The notes: generated by a model from the sequence alone, not told the origin. A stretch of 64,000 bases of DNA from Streptomyces sp. NRRL WC-3626 (GCF_000718785.1 NZ_JOCA01000006.1:372001-436000), one strand, 5' to 3'; counted from the first letter of the stretch, positions 17,882 through 28,395 are shown. Program-made: numbers and translations.

Positions 17882-18952
17882 CTACAGCGTCCGCACCCCC
17901 ACCCGCTCCCATGCCTTCGACACCGCCTGCAGTTCCTCGCCCTCCCCGAACCGGGCGCGCGCCGCCTTCACCGTGAGCGTCGCGAAGTCCGTGAACTGCG
18001 CGTCCTGATCGAGATCGCCGCCCGTCAGCACGTCGTACCAGACCTGCCCCGCCCGCTCCCAGGCGTGCCCGCCGAGGGTCGTGGCGGCGAGGTAGAAGGC
18101 GTGGTTCGGGATGCCCGAGTTGATGTGCACGCCGCCGTTGTCGCGGCCGGTGCGGACATAGTCGTCCATCGTCGCCGGCTGCGGGTCCTTGCCGAGCACG
18201 TCGTCGTCGTACGCCGTGCCCGGCTCCTTCATGGAGCGCAGCGCCGTGCCCGTGACGCGCGGGGCGAGCAGTCCTGCCCCGATCAGCCAGTCGGCCTCCT
18301 CGGCGCTCTGCCCGAGCGTGTACTGCTTGATGAGCGTGCCGAAGACGTCCGACACCGACTCGTTGAGCGCGCCGGACTGGCCGAAGTAGTCCAGGTTCGC
18401 GGTGTACTGCGTGACGCCGTGGGCGAGTTCGTGGCCGATGACGTCGATGGGGATGGTGAAGTCGAGGAAGATCTCGCCGTCCCCGTCGCCGAACACCATC
18501 TGCTCGCCGTTCCAGAAGGCGTTGTTGTAGTCCTCGTCGTAGTGCACGGTCGCGTCCATCGGCAGTCCGCTGCCGTCGATGGAGTCGCGGCCGTACGCCT
18601 TCAGGAACAGCTCGAACGTGGCGCCGAGCCCGGCGTAGGCGCGGTTGACGGTGGCGTCCTGGCCGGGCGCGTCGCCCTCGCCGCGCACCTTCGTGCCCGG
18701 CAGGGCGGTGCCGTGCCGGGCGTCGTGGACGGTGCGGCGCGGCTTGCCCGCCTCGGCGTCGGTGAGCGTGGCGACGGCCGGGGCGCCGACGACCGTGGTC
18801 AGCCGGCGCTGGGTGCGCTCGTAGGCGTCGCGCCTGAGGGTGCGGCGCGCGGGACCGTGCAGCACGGGGTCGTCGGCCTGCGCGAGCCGGTCGAGGACGT
18901 GCGGCGGGATGATCGTGCAGAAGACGGGCTCGAAGCCCCCGTTTGTGGTCAT
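17882..18952 (-). CDS. Protealysin-like M4 metalloprotease
   Basis: A 356-residue thermolysin-family zinc protease without a signal peptide. The short propeptide contains FCTIIPPHVL (Cys12, Pro-Pro), characteristic of protealysin-like proteases rather than of thermolysin with its FTP/PepSY prodomain. The catalytic motif is H174-E175-LA-H178, with the third zinc ligand E198 in GALNESVSD and a C-terminal GGVHINSGIPNHAFY. ATG 18952 is preferred because propeptides of this group start just before NGGFEP; ATG 19000 adds 16 residues. Probably cytoplasmic or released without a signal, and held in check by the emfourin-like product. Confidence 0.9.
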   Translation of the reverse strand: MTTNGGFEPVFCTIIPPHVLDRLAQADDPVLHGPARRTLRRDAYERTQRRLTTVVGAPAVATLTDAEAGKPRRTVHDARHGTALPGTKVRGEGDAPGQDATVNRAYAGLGATFELFLKAYGRDSIDGSGLPMDATVHYDEDYNNAFWNGEQMVFGDGDGEIFLDFTIPIDVIGHELAHGVTQYTANLDYFGQSGALNESVSDVFGTLIKQYTLGQSAEEADWLIGAGLLAPRVTGTALRSMKEPGTAYDDDVLGKDPQPATMDDYVRTGRDNGGVHINSGIPNHAFYLAATTLGGHAWERAGQVWYDVLTGGDLDQDAQFTDFATLTVKAARARFGEGEELQAVSKAWERVGVRTL

Positions 18953-19159
18953 GTCCGGCACGATGACACCGTGTCGGCCGACTGTCACTAGCTGCAACAT
19001 TGATTGGGTGAAATGTCGGGACTTGGCCGCCGTGGGGGTGGCCGTGTGTTATCCGTGCGGGTGGTTTGTGGCTGATCGCGCAGTTCCCGGCGCCCCTTTC
19101 GGGTGTGGCGGTCCCGCATACTGATACACGCGGCCCGCGTCAGGGAAAGCTCGGCTAGC

Positions 19160-19200
19160 ATGCTGCGCATCATGCGTTTCGGGCTGCTCCTCCTTAGCTG

Positions 19201-19222
<22 letters not shown>
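19160..19222 (+). CDS. leu leader peptide (attenuation of leuA)
   Basis: A tiny frame ending ...MRFGLLLLSCRGEGLY then TAG. It has four consecutive leucine codons (CTG CTC CTC CTT) at 19184-19195, 88 bases before leuA begins. Translation may start at ATG 19160 or ATG 19172; GGGAAAG at 19143-19149 is an upstream binding site. Leucine-rich leader peptides ahead of leuA are known in streptomycetes. Ribosome stalling on the leucine run when charged leucyl-tRNA is scarce would change the folding of the RNA downstream. Confidence 0.82.
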
Positions 19223-21031
<1,809 letters not shown>

Positions 21032-21052
21032 CCAGCCGAATCGGCGGCCGAA

Positions 21053-21085
21053 GGCCCCGCTCGCCGGAAATCGGCGGGCGGGGCC
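21053..21085 (+). terminator. Hairpin terminator after leuA
   Basis: GGCCCCGCTCGCCG (21053-21066) pairs with CGGCGGGCGGGGCC (21072-21085) with a single G-T pair around a 5-base loop, 22 bases after the leuA stop. Confidence 0.7.
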
Positions 21086-21216
21086 CCGTCGTATACCGGC
21101 CATCTCCATGTGCGGGTCACGGAAAGGTCTCGTCCGGGGTACTGACTCCGGGTCCCTGATGTGGCTAACATCACGCAAGCGCGGCGATGATGCTGTGGCG
21201 GTTATGGAGGTGCGAC

Positions 21217-21918
21217 GTGCTGCCAGGACGGGGACCCAACGGCCGTGCCGCTGCCGTCAGACTCTCGCGCCTGCTGGGCACCCGCACCGCGTGGACGGCC
21301 GTCGGCGACGGCGAGTTCTTCTGCCCCGGCTGCGGCGGCGACCGCAACTACCAGCGGCTGACCGGACGGCGCCGCTTCACCCTGCTCGGCGTGCCCGTGC
21401 TGCCGCGCGGCGAGTCCGCGCCGACCGTCGAATGCGCCTCCTGCCGCCGCCACTTCGGCACCGACGTCCTGGACCACCCCACCACCACCCGCTTCTCCGC
21501 GATGCTGCGCGACGCCGTGCACACCGTCGCCCTCGCGGTGCTGGCCGCGGGCGGCATCTGCTCGCGCGCCTCCCTGGAGACGGCGGCGGCCGGGGTGCGC
21601 GCCGCCGGCTTCGACGACTGCACGGAGGAGCAGCTGGCCGCGCTCGTCGAGGCGCTGGAGGCGGACACCGGCCGCTTCACCGGCGAACCCTGCACGGCGG
21701 GCCTCGCCATCGAGCTCCACGAGGCCCTGGACCCGCTCGCCCCCCACCTCGCCGGCCCCGGCCGTGAGTCGATCCTTCTCCAGGGCGCCCGAATCGCCCT
21801 CGCCGATGGCCCCTACACCCCCGCCGAACGCGACGCCCTCGCCACGGTCGGCGCGGCCCTCACCATCTGCTCGAACGACGTCACCCGCCTGCTGGCGGCG
21901 GCCCGGACACCGTCCTGA
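21217..21918 (+). CDS. TerB-like protein with N-terminal zinc ribbon
   Basis: A 233-residue protein. Residues 36-76 form a zinc ribbon with paired C-x2-C motifs (CPGCGG and CASCRR). The rest is all-alpha and TerB-like, with MLRDAVHTVALAVLAAGGICSRASLETA and a C-terminal half LLQGARIALADGPYTPAERDALATVGAAL that keeps the acidic-turn pattern of tellurite-resistance TerB proteins. The family is linked to stress or metal sensing; the real role is unknown. The GTG start is chosen because GGAGG lies 7 bases upstream. Confidence 0.75.
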   Translation: MLPGRGPNGRAAAVRLSRLLGTRTAWTAVGDGEFFCPGCGGDRNYQRLTGRRRFTLLGVPVLPRGESAPTVECASCRRHFGTDVLDHPTTTRFSAMLRDAVHTVALAVLAAGGICSRASLETAAAGVRAAGFDDCTEEQLAALVEALEADTGRFTGEPCTAGLAIELHEALDPLAPHLAGPGRESILLQGARIALADGPYTPAERDALATVGAALTICSNDVTRLLAAARTPS

Positions 21919-21976
21919 CCGCAGGGGCGCCCCACAGGGCGGGGCGTGCGGACACCGTCCCGACCGTGCGGGAGTC

Positions 21977-22522
21977 TCACAGCACGAGGCACATCACCCG
22001 GCGGTCCTCACCCGGGCCGAAGTAGTCCCGGCGCAGTCCTCCGTCGGGCGGCTCCGGCCGGAAACCCAGGGAGCGGTAGAGCAGGATCGCGGCGTCGTTG
22101 CCGGGCTCCACGGTCAGCCGGACCCGTTCGGTCCCGCAGCGGCGCAGCCGCGCCAGCACCTCCACCATCAGCTCCCGGCCCAGCCCGTGCCGGCGCCGGT
22201 CCTCGGCCACGCACAGACCGAGGATCCAGCTGTCCGAGTGGAACGCGGTGGTGGCCGCCAGCACATAGCCGCGCAGCCGCCCGTCACCGTCGTCGAGGAC
22301 GAGGAGGTGACCGCCCCGGCCGCCGTACAGGTCGTGGAGCTGCCGCAGCAGGAACGCCGGATAGGCGACCTCCTGGAAGACCTCGCCGTCGAGCCGCCGC
22401 AGCTCGGGCAGGTCCGACTCCCGTGCCGTCCGCGGCAGCGGGAGCGGTGGTTCCGGTGGTGGTGTCGGCCGGGTGAGGCGCTCGTCGTGGTCCAGGGCGC
22501 GCTCAAGCGGTTCGGCGGTCAT
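21977..22522 (-). CDS. GNAT family N-acetyltransferase
   Basis: A 181-residue acetyltransferase. The fold is seen from TARESDLPELRRLDGEVF through ILGLCVAEDRRRHGLGRELMVEVLARL, which holds the acetyl-CoA loop R-R-x-G-L-G, to VEPGNDAAILLYRSLGFRPE, the typical C-terminal motif. The substrate is unknown. The start is set at ATG 22522 with GGGGGTGG upstream. It is convergent with the TerB-like gene. Confidence 0.85.
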   Translation of the reverse strand: MTAEPLERALDHDERLTRPTPPPEPPLPLPRTARESDLPELRRLDGEVFQEVAYPAFLLRQLHDLYGGRGGHLLVLDDGDGRLRGYVLAATTAFHSDSWILGLCVAEDRRRHGLGRELMVEVLARLRRCGTERVRLTVEPGNDAAILLYRSLGFRPEPPDGGLRRDYFGPGEDRRVMCLVL

Positions 22523-22838
22523 GCCACCCCCAGTCGGGACGTGAGACGTCAATGCGGCGCCAGCGACCGCCGTTCACACGAAGGAGGTAATGGAGACCCC
22601 GGTGGCGGCCGGTGGCTGCTTCTGGCTAGAGTGAGCGTCCAACTCGTCGTGTGCAAGGGCGAGTTCATGTGTGACAGGACTGTGCTGACGTGCGCCTGAC
22701 GTGCGCCCGGTCGCGGAGGTCTGGCGCGTTCCCGGCTGTCTCCGCCCGTCCACCGGGTTTACCTTGCGAGCACCGGAGTCGCTTCTCCGTCCGTCGACGT
22801 CCACGCCGGACTCGTGCACACGTCTTGTCCGACACTGA
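22523..22838 (+). promoter_or_regulatory. Intergenic region with an 11-bp tandem repeat, upstream of the orphan cassette
   Basis: A gene-free stretch of about 316 bases that must carry the promoters of the GNAT gene and of the methyltransferase-led cassette. TGACGTGCGCC is repeated head to tail at 22686-22696 and 22697-22707, one DNA turn apart, suggesting a protein-binding site. No confident -35/-10 pair was found. Confidence 0.4.
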
Positions 22839-23609
22839 ATGGAACTTGGCAGGGTGATGATGGATCGCAACGCCGACGCGCCTTGGTCGCAGTTCGATCC
22901 GGAGGTGTACGTCGACCTCAATTACCGCACCCCGCTCGAGGTCGATCTGCTGATCGTGCGGCTCATGCGCGACTATTTCAGCCGCTGCTACGCACAGGGC
23001 GTCCCGGCGTCGGTCCGCGGTGTCGACGTGGGCGCGGGCGCGAACCTCTACCCGGCCCTTTCCATGCTCCCCTGGTGCGAGAAGATCCTCCTCCTCGAAT
23101 ACGCCACCCCGAACGTCGAGTACCTGGAGAGCCAGGCGTCCGGCGGAGGCTACGACACGGCGTGGGACGCGTTCTGGAACGAACTGCGCGAGGCCCCCGC
23201 CTACCGGGACGTCGAACCCAGGAGCCGGTTCGGCGAGATCGTCCGGGTGGAGCGCGCCAACCTGCTGGACCTCGACGGACAGCGGCGCTGGGACATCGGC
23301 ACGATGTTCTTCGTCGCCGACTCGATGTCCGAGTGCGCCGACGAGTTCCAGCGCGGCGTCGAGTGCTTCATGGACGCGCTCAACGGGGGAGCGCCCTTCG
23401 CCGCGGCCTTCATGAAGGAGTCCCTCGGATACCAGGTCGGCGCACACAGGTACCCGGCCTACCGGGTCAACGCGGACCGGGTCCGGGAGAGTCTTCGGCC
23501 GTTCACCGACGAGCTGGAAATCCACGACATGGACCACATGGTGCGGCCGGGACACGAGGGGATGATTCTCGCCCTGGGGCGGCGGAATCAGGCGATTGCC
23601 ACCCCGTAG
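22839..23609 (+). CDS. SAM-dependent methyltransferase (NNMT/PNMT-like, SCO2525-type)
   Basis: A 256-residue Rossmann methyltransferase. Motif I is GVDVGAGANLY (residues 61-71), with downstream acidic strand ends ILLLEYATPN and FVADSMSECADEF. The overall pattern resembles the NNMT/PNMT/TEMT group of small-molecule N- or S-methyltransferases. From memory it corresponds to the family named SCO2525. It opens a cassette of five genes; the next starts 55 bases later. Several starts are possible: ATG 22839, GTG 22854, ATG 22857 and ATG 22860; none has a strong binding site. The substrate is unknown. Confidence 0.78.
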   Translation: MELGRVMMDRNADAPWSQFDPEVYVDLNYRTPLEVDLLIVRLMRDYFSRCYAQGVPASVRGVDVGAGANLYPALSMLPWCEKILLLEYATPNVEYLESQASGGGYDTAWDAFWNELREAPAYRDVEPRSRFGEIVRVERANLLDLDGQRRWDIGTMFFVADSMSECADEFQRGVECFMDALNGGAPFAAAFMKESLGYQVGAHRYPAYRVNADRVRESLRPFTDELEIHDMDHMVRPGHEGMILALGRRNQAIATP

Positions 23610-23664
23610 GAACGGGGACCATGTCTGAACACAGGGCAACGAGATCTGTACGAGGGGTGCGGGG

Positions 23665-25506
23665 ATGCAGATCAAGCCACGGCAGCACATGCTGGACATC
23701 TGGCGGGCGATGGCCCGCCATTCGTTCGACGACGGAAAGCTCGTCTGGGAGGACACCGACGGGCTGAGCAGCGTCGCCGACGCCGAACGGCTGCTGTGCC
23801 TGCTCTATCCCGCCACCGAGGTCCCCGCCTTCCGCCTCGACCAGCCCGACACCACCGAACGGGACGTGCTGCGCGCCCTGGAGGGCGTCGGCAGCCGGCT
23901 GGAGATCCCGCCCAACCTGATCACCGCGCTCTCCCAGTTCATGCGCAGCCACACCGGCCCCGACGACAGCCCCACCTTCGCCGGCGGACACTACTTCAGG
24001 CCGGGCGACGCCCAGCAGAAGCTCACCCACGAGCAGTACCAGCTGGGCGTGGTCGACTCCTACTCCATGTCCGTCACGCTCTGCCTCGCCACGCTCGGCT
24101 TCCTCAAGGTCTACGAACCCAGCACCACCCGCCCCGACGTGCGCAAGGCCCTCAGCGAACTGCGGACGGCCACGAACACCCGGCTGACCGCCGCCATGAT
24201 CAGCCTGCTGCGCTCCTTCACCGTCAACGTCTTCGACGCCGAGTCCGAACAGGGACAGCGCCTCATCCAGGTCATCGGCCAGGACAGACAGTCCGACCGG
24301 GCCGCCCTGCAGCAGTTCTCCCGCCGCTTCCGCCCGCTGCGCGCCACCATCATCGAAAGCCTCAGCCGCGGCATCCAGGTCGACGAGAGCATCCGCGACG
24401 AGAGCCAGCTCTTCGAGTGCGGCTGGGCCTGGGGCGTCGTCAAGGACGCCCCGACCATCACCGACCTGGACGTCCAGGTCCCCGGCCAGCCCGACGGCAT
24501 CGCCGACCGGCTGCCGTACGTGTACTTCACCGTCATCGCCCTCGACGGCATCCAGGACCTGTTCTCCGACCGCACCCTCACCCTCGGACTGCTCGACGCC
24601 GACCAGCAGAAACTCGCCGAGGCGTTACGTCTGCGCTGGGAGCTGAGCCAGCAGTACTGGTCGGCCATCGCCCGCTTCGGCACCGAACGCTGGCCCCTGG
24701 AGGACCTGCCCTGGCAGACCACCGGACTGCGCCTGGAGTCCGAGTACTTCTCCCTGACCGTCGCGGCCATCCTCGTCCACGACCTGGTCCGGCGGAAGGC
24801 CACCGACGACGACCTCACCCGCACGGTCGCCATCATGGAGCGCCTCGCCGACCGCGGCCGCGTCACCAGCCGTATGACCAGGAGGGATCCCGCGATCGAG
24901 CTGCACAACCCGGGTGTCACCATGCCGCTCGCCGGGTCCGAGCGGTCCGGCGCCCGGCTGATGTGGCGGATGACCGACTTCTCCGCCCAGCTGCTCAAGC
25001 GGATCATCCAGCTCGCCGAACTCTCCCGGAACATCGACGCGCAGGACCGGCTGCTCCGCCTCGGCGAGCAGGCCTTCGAGCATCTGTGGAACCGGAGGAT
25101 CGAGGACGGCGACGGAGCCGGCCTCTGGGACCACGCACGGGCCGTCTACCCGGACTCCCGCGTCAGCAAGCGGCTCTCCTGGAGCATCACCGAACGTGTC
25201 ACCGAGTGCCTGGTCGCCGCCCGCAACCTCTACGAACAACAGCCCATCCGCAGCCCCGAACTCGCCGAACTGGCCCGGGACCTGCTCAGTGAGGCCACCC
25301 ATCTGTTCGGCAAGGAACAGCTGGAGGCCTCCGCCAGTGCGGACGGCAGCCGGGGCCGGGCCATGCGGAGCATAGAAAGCCGCCTGGACCACGCCCGCAG
25401 CCTGGTCGACGACCGGCCCGCCACGGCGTTCGCACTGGCCCTGCCCGTGCTCCAGGAACTCGACACCCTGGCGCAGGCGCGGGGCGCCGCCGCCCAGGAG
25501 GTGTGA
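23665..25506 (+). CDS. Large helical protein of unknown function (SCO2524-type)
   Basis: A 613-residue soluble protein with no recognised catalytic motif and no membrane segment. It reads as mostly alpha-helical: many amphipathic stretches such as LRWELSQQYWSAIARFG, LLKRIIQLAELSRNIDAQDRLLRLGEQAFEHLWNRR and ITERVTECLVAARNLYEQQ. GAGGGG precedes the ATG. It ends 3 bases before the P-loop gene, so the two products are surely made together and may form a complex. I recall a family name SCO2524 for such proteins, without assigned function. Confidence 0.75.
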   Translation: MQIKPRQHMLDIWRAMARHSFDDGKLVWEDTDGLSSVADAERLLCLLYPATEVPAFRLDQPDTTERDVLRALEGVGSRLEIPPNLITALSQFMRSHTGPDDSPTFAGGHYFRPGDAQQKLTHEQYQLGVVDSYSMSVTLCLATLGFLKVYEPSTTRPDVRKALSELRTATNTRLTAAMISLLRSFTVNVFDAESEQGQRLIQVIGQDRQSDRAALQQFSRRFRPLRATIIESLSRGIQVDESIRDESQLFECGWAWGVVKDAPTITDLDVQVPGQPDGIADRLPYVYFTVIALDGIQDLFSDRTLTLGLLDADQQKLAEALRLRWELSQQYWSAIARFGTERWPLEDLPWQTTGLRLESEYFSLTVAAILVHDLVRRKATDDDLTRTVAIMERLADRGRVTSRMTRRDPAIELHNPGVTMPLAGSERSGARLMWRMTDFSAQLLKRIIQLAELSRNIDAQDRLLRLGEQAFEHLWNRRIEDGDGAGLWDHARAVYPDSRVSKRLSWSITERVTECLVAARNLYEQQPIRSPELAELARDLLSEATHLFGKEQLEASASADGSRGRAMRSIESRLDHARSLVDDRPATAFALALPVLQELDTLAQARGAAAQEV

Positions 25507-25509
25507 GCG

Positions 25510-26427
25510 GTGCTCGTCTTCGCCGCCTCCGACAAAGGAGGCACCGGCCGCTCGGTGACCAGCGCCAACCTGGCCTACCAGCGCGCCCTCGCCGGCGACC
25601 ATGTGGCCTACGTCGACTTCGACTTCGGCTCGCCCACCGCCGCCGCCGTCTTCGACGTGCCCGGCGCGATGCGCGGCACCGAGGAACGCGGACTGCACTC
25701 CTATCTGGAGGGCGGGGTCCCCGAACCGGCCAGGATCGACATCTGGCGGCAGACCGAGCACCCCCAGCTGCGCGCCCGCCCCAACCAGGCCGGCCGGCTG
25801 GTGCTGCTCCCCGGCGACGCGGGCGGCGGCGAGTTCGCCGTCGGAGAGGACGCGCTCGAGCGCTGCGTCGACCTTCTGCTGCGGCTGCACGGCGAGTTCG
25901 ACCTGATCGTCGTCGACCTCAGCGCCGGCCGCAGCTACGCCGTCGACATGGCCCTCGCCGCCACCGCCCACCCCCGGATGCGCTATGTCCCGTTCCGCTG
26001 GCTGGTGTTCCACCGCTGGACCCGGCAGCACGTGATCGCCGCCGCCGGACTCGTCCACAAGGACCACGGCATCATCCGGGGCGGTGTCGAACGCGGGCAC
26101 GACGAGGAGGCGCTCCAGGGCGCCGTCCGCTTCGTCCGCGCCGCCGTGCCCGATCCGGACTCGCCGCTGTGGGCGCAGGGCACACCCGCCCAGGCCGCCT
26201 GGATGCAGTCCTGCGACGAGGCGCTGCGCCGGCTCGCCGCGGAACACCGCATCGGCGACAGCGTGGTGCTCGGCGTCGTACCCCTCGAACCCATCCTGCA
26301 GTGGCGCGAACAGCTCATCACCGAAGAGGACGTCCTCTCCACACAGATCGCCAACAAGGAGACACTGGAGGCACTGGAGGAGATCGCGCGACGTCTCACC
26401 GACGACGACTGCTGGGGGCGGCCATGA
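25510..26427 (+). CDS. Variant P-loop ParA/MinD-like ATPase (SCO2523-type)
   Basis: A 305-residue SIMIBI-class protein. The deviant Walker A at residues 9-15 reads KGGTGRS: the signature lysine K9 is kept, but the phosphate-binding lysine expected at 14 is arginine. A first-strand VAYVDFDFGSPTAA and a Walker B-like DLIVVDLSAG also match ParA/MinD. The late VVLGVVPLEPIL resembles the region before the amphipathic helix. ATP binding is likely but hydrolysis may be altered. The GTG start is 3 bases after the previous stop and the stop overlaps the next ATG. Confidence 0.82.
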   Translation: MLVFAASDKGGTGRSVTSANLAYQRALAGDHVAYVDFDFGSPTAAAVFDVPGAMRGTEERGLHSYLEGGVPEPARIDIWRQTEHPQLRARPNQAGRLVLLPGDAGGGEFAVGEDALERCVDLLLRLHGEFDLIVVDLSAGRSYAVDMALAATAHPRMRYVPFRWLVFHRWTRQHVIAAAGLVHKDHGIIRGGVERGHDEEALQGAVRFVRAAVPDPDSPLWAQGTPAQAAWMQSCDEALRRLAAEHRIGDSVVLGVVPLEPILQWREQLITEEDVLSTQIANKETLEALEEIARRLTDDDCWGRP

Positions 26428-27383
26428 CGGAAGCGGTGTTCCGCGAGACGGCGGCCGAACCACGCACCCAGGCCGTCCCCCTGTCCCACCTCTCCCTGGA
26501 GCTCGGCCACCTCTACATGGAGGACTTCGAGGCCGGCCCGGAGCATCTGCGGCGGCACTTCGAACGGGTGCGGCCCTGGGCCGAGGCGGCGCGTGCCGGA
26601 GCCGGCGGCGCCGGCAGGCGGGCGCGGATCAGTACCTGCTTCCTCATCGACGACTACTTCACCCGGTTCGCCTCTCCGGCCGAGGTCGTCCCCATGCTGC
26701 TCGAGGAGGCCGCGCGGGCCGGGCTCGCCGTCGACTACCTGGCCCGCGAGTCCGGGTGCGCCGTCGCCGGGAAGACGCCCGTCGCCGAGGCCGTGGCCGG
26801 ACGGATCGTGGAGGAACCACCGCCCGGCAGCTACGGCCTGCGCCCGCCCGTCACACAGACCGGCTGGCTGGCCAACGGGGAGCGCAGCCCCGTCGCACGC
26901 GCCCCGCAGGCCATGAAGAAGGCCACCGCCTGGCAGCCGCCGAAGGAGACCGCCGCCCGCCGCCACTCCGTCTTCCTCGATGTCGAACTCTGGGACGACG
27001 GCCCCGACGGACACCGCACCTGGTCCTGCCCCTTCCTCGCCGCCGTCTGGCAGCTCGCCCGCCTCGGACTGCTGCGCGACGACGGCGAGGCCGTCCTCGT
27101 CCCCCAGCCGCACACCGGCGACTCCTTCCCCGACGACTGGGACGAACTGCCGCCGCTGCTCCGCCTCAACCCCCGCGCGGACCCGTTCGCCGCCTACCGC
27201 ACCTGCTCGGTGATCCCCAGCCGGTTCTTACCCGTCGAGCACGCCGTCCGGGTGATCCTCGACCAGATCGAGGTCGACCCCGGAGCCCTGGCCCAGACCG
27301 CCGAGCGCTCCGCCCGCGAGGACACGGCCGTCCCTGACTCGGTGGCCGACCGCGTCTCCTACGTCTTCTACGCGGGGCAGTGA
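26424..27383 (+). CDS. Cassette protein of unknown function (SCO2522-type)
   Basis: A 319-residue soluble protein. It starts with an N-terminal motif LSHLSLELGHLYMEDFEAG, followed by ISTCFLIDDYFTRFASPAEVVPMLLEEAARAGLAVDYLARESGCA. A strand ending in Asp-Asp followed by a helix resembles an acidic active-site arrangement, and a later FLDVELWDDG is a second acidic strand. No family I know explains this. Its ATG overlaps the stop of the P-loop gene (ATGA), and the next gene begins 1 base after its stop, so stoichiometric production is expected. Confidence 0.72.
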   Translation: MTEAVFRETAAEPRTQAVPLSHLSLELGHLYMEDFEAGPEHLRRHFERVRPWAEAARAGAGGAGRRARISTCFLIDDYFTRFASPAEVVPMLLEEAARAGLAVDYLARESGCAVAGKTPVAEAVAGRIVEEPPPGSYGLRPPVTQTGWLANGERSPVARAPQAMKKATAWQPPKETAARRHSVFLDVELWDDGPDGHRTWSCPFLAAVWQLARLGLLRDDGEAVLVPQPHTGDSFPDDWDELPPLLRLNPRADPFAAYRTCSVIPSRFLPVEHAVRVILDQIEVDPGALAQTAERSAREDTAVPDSVADRVSYVFYAGQ

Positions 27384-27384
27384 G

Positions 27385-28395
27385 ATGACGCCGGGGCAGG
27401 AGTCGGGGTCGGGGGAGACGCGGCCGCCCGTCGTGCTCGCCTGCGGAGAGGTCCGCACCTGTCTGCTGCCCGCCCTCCAGGCCCTCGACAGCCGCGCCGC
27501 CGCCCAGCTCCTCGGACTGCGCGCCGACGAACGCGTCCTGCTCTCCGAGCGCCCCAACCTCTACGGCCGCTCCCCGGACACCCTCACCGGCGTCGACTGC
27601 CCCCTGCCCAGCGCCAACGGGGCCCGGATCCGTGCCGTCGGCACCGTCGCCGCCCGCGCCGCCCTCACCGAGGGGCGCGTCCTGCAGAGCTCCGCCTACT
27701 TCCGGGTCCCCGCCGCGGGGCCCGACCACCGGCGCCCCTGGGGCCACTACCTCGTGCGGCCAGGCACCGTCGAACCGTTCGGGAAACTGCCGTACGAGGC
27801 CGTCGCCCAGGGCCTGCTGAACGGCGGGCGGCACGGCGAACTCGACGTCGGCCTGATCGCCGACGGACTCCTCACCCGTCTGCTGCGCCACCCCCTGCTC
27901 GACCAGCGCCCGCCCCTGAAGTCCCGCCCCACCCGGCTGCGCTGGGTCGCCCTGCCCGCCGAGCACGGCGAGGGCCCGTCGATCGAGCGGTTCACCCTCG
28001 CCGAGGACGAGCTGCGCACCGTACGGCTCCGCGTACCCGCCGGCACACCCGCCGGCGACATCGCCGGGCTCTGCGACGACCTCGCCCTGCACGACTGGCT
28101 GCTCACCACCGTCGTCCGCATCCTGGACGGCATCCGGCTGGGCGCCGCCGAACCGCCCGCCCGGACCCGCCCCCGGGCCGGCGAGGACCGCCCCGCCGTC
28201 GTCGCCGCGCTGCGGCCCGCCGTCGACCACCTGCTGCACCTGTGGATGCCGCGCGCCCGCGTCGCCCACGGACTCGCCCCCCTCTGGGAGGCCCTGGAGG
28301 ACCGCCCCGGCTTCACCCGCCAGTGGCGCACCCTGGTGCAGCGCATCCGGGACCAGCTCGCCCTGCACGCGATCCCCCACCGGGAGGCGAGTTGA
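27385..28395 (+). CDS. Cassette protein of unknown function (SCO2521-type)
   Basis: A 336-residue soluble protein. VVLACGEVRTCLLPALQAL near the N-terminus is followed by SPDTLTGVDCPLPSANGARIRAVGTVAARAALTEGRVLQSSAYFRV, and a helical C-terminal third (VVAALRPAVDHLLHLWMPRARVAHG). No recognised domain, signal peptide or membrane helix. It closes the tightly spaced run of cassette genes; 81 bases then separate it from a membrane protein on the same strand. Confidence 0.7.
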   Translation: MTPGQESGSGETRPPVVLACGEVRTCLLPALQALDSRAAAQLLGLRADERVLLSERPNLYGRSPDTLTGVDCPLPSANGARIRAVGTVAARAALTEGRVLQSSAYFRVPAAGPDHRRPWGHYLVRPGTVEPFGKLPYEAVAQGLLNGGRHGELDVGLIADGLLTRLLRHPLLDQRPPLKSRPTRLRWVALPAEHGEGPSIERFTLAEDELRTVRLRVPAGTPAGDIAGLCDDLALHDWLLTTVVRILDGIRLGAAEPPARTRPRAGEDRPAVVAALRPAVDHLLHLWMPRARVAHGLAPLWEALEDRPGFTRQWRTLVQRIRDQLALHAIPHREAS

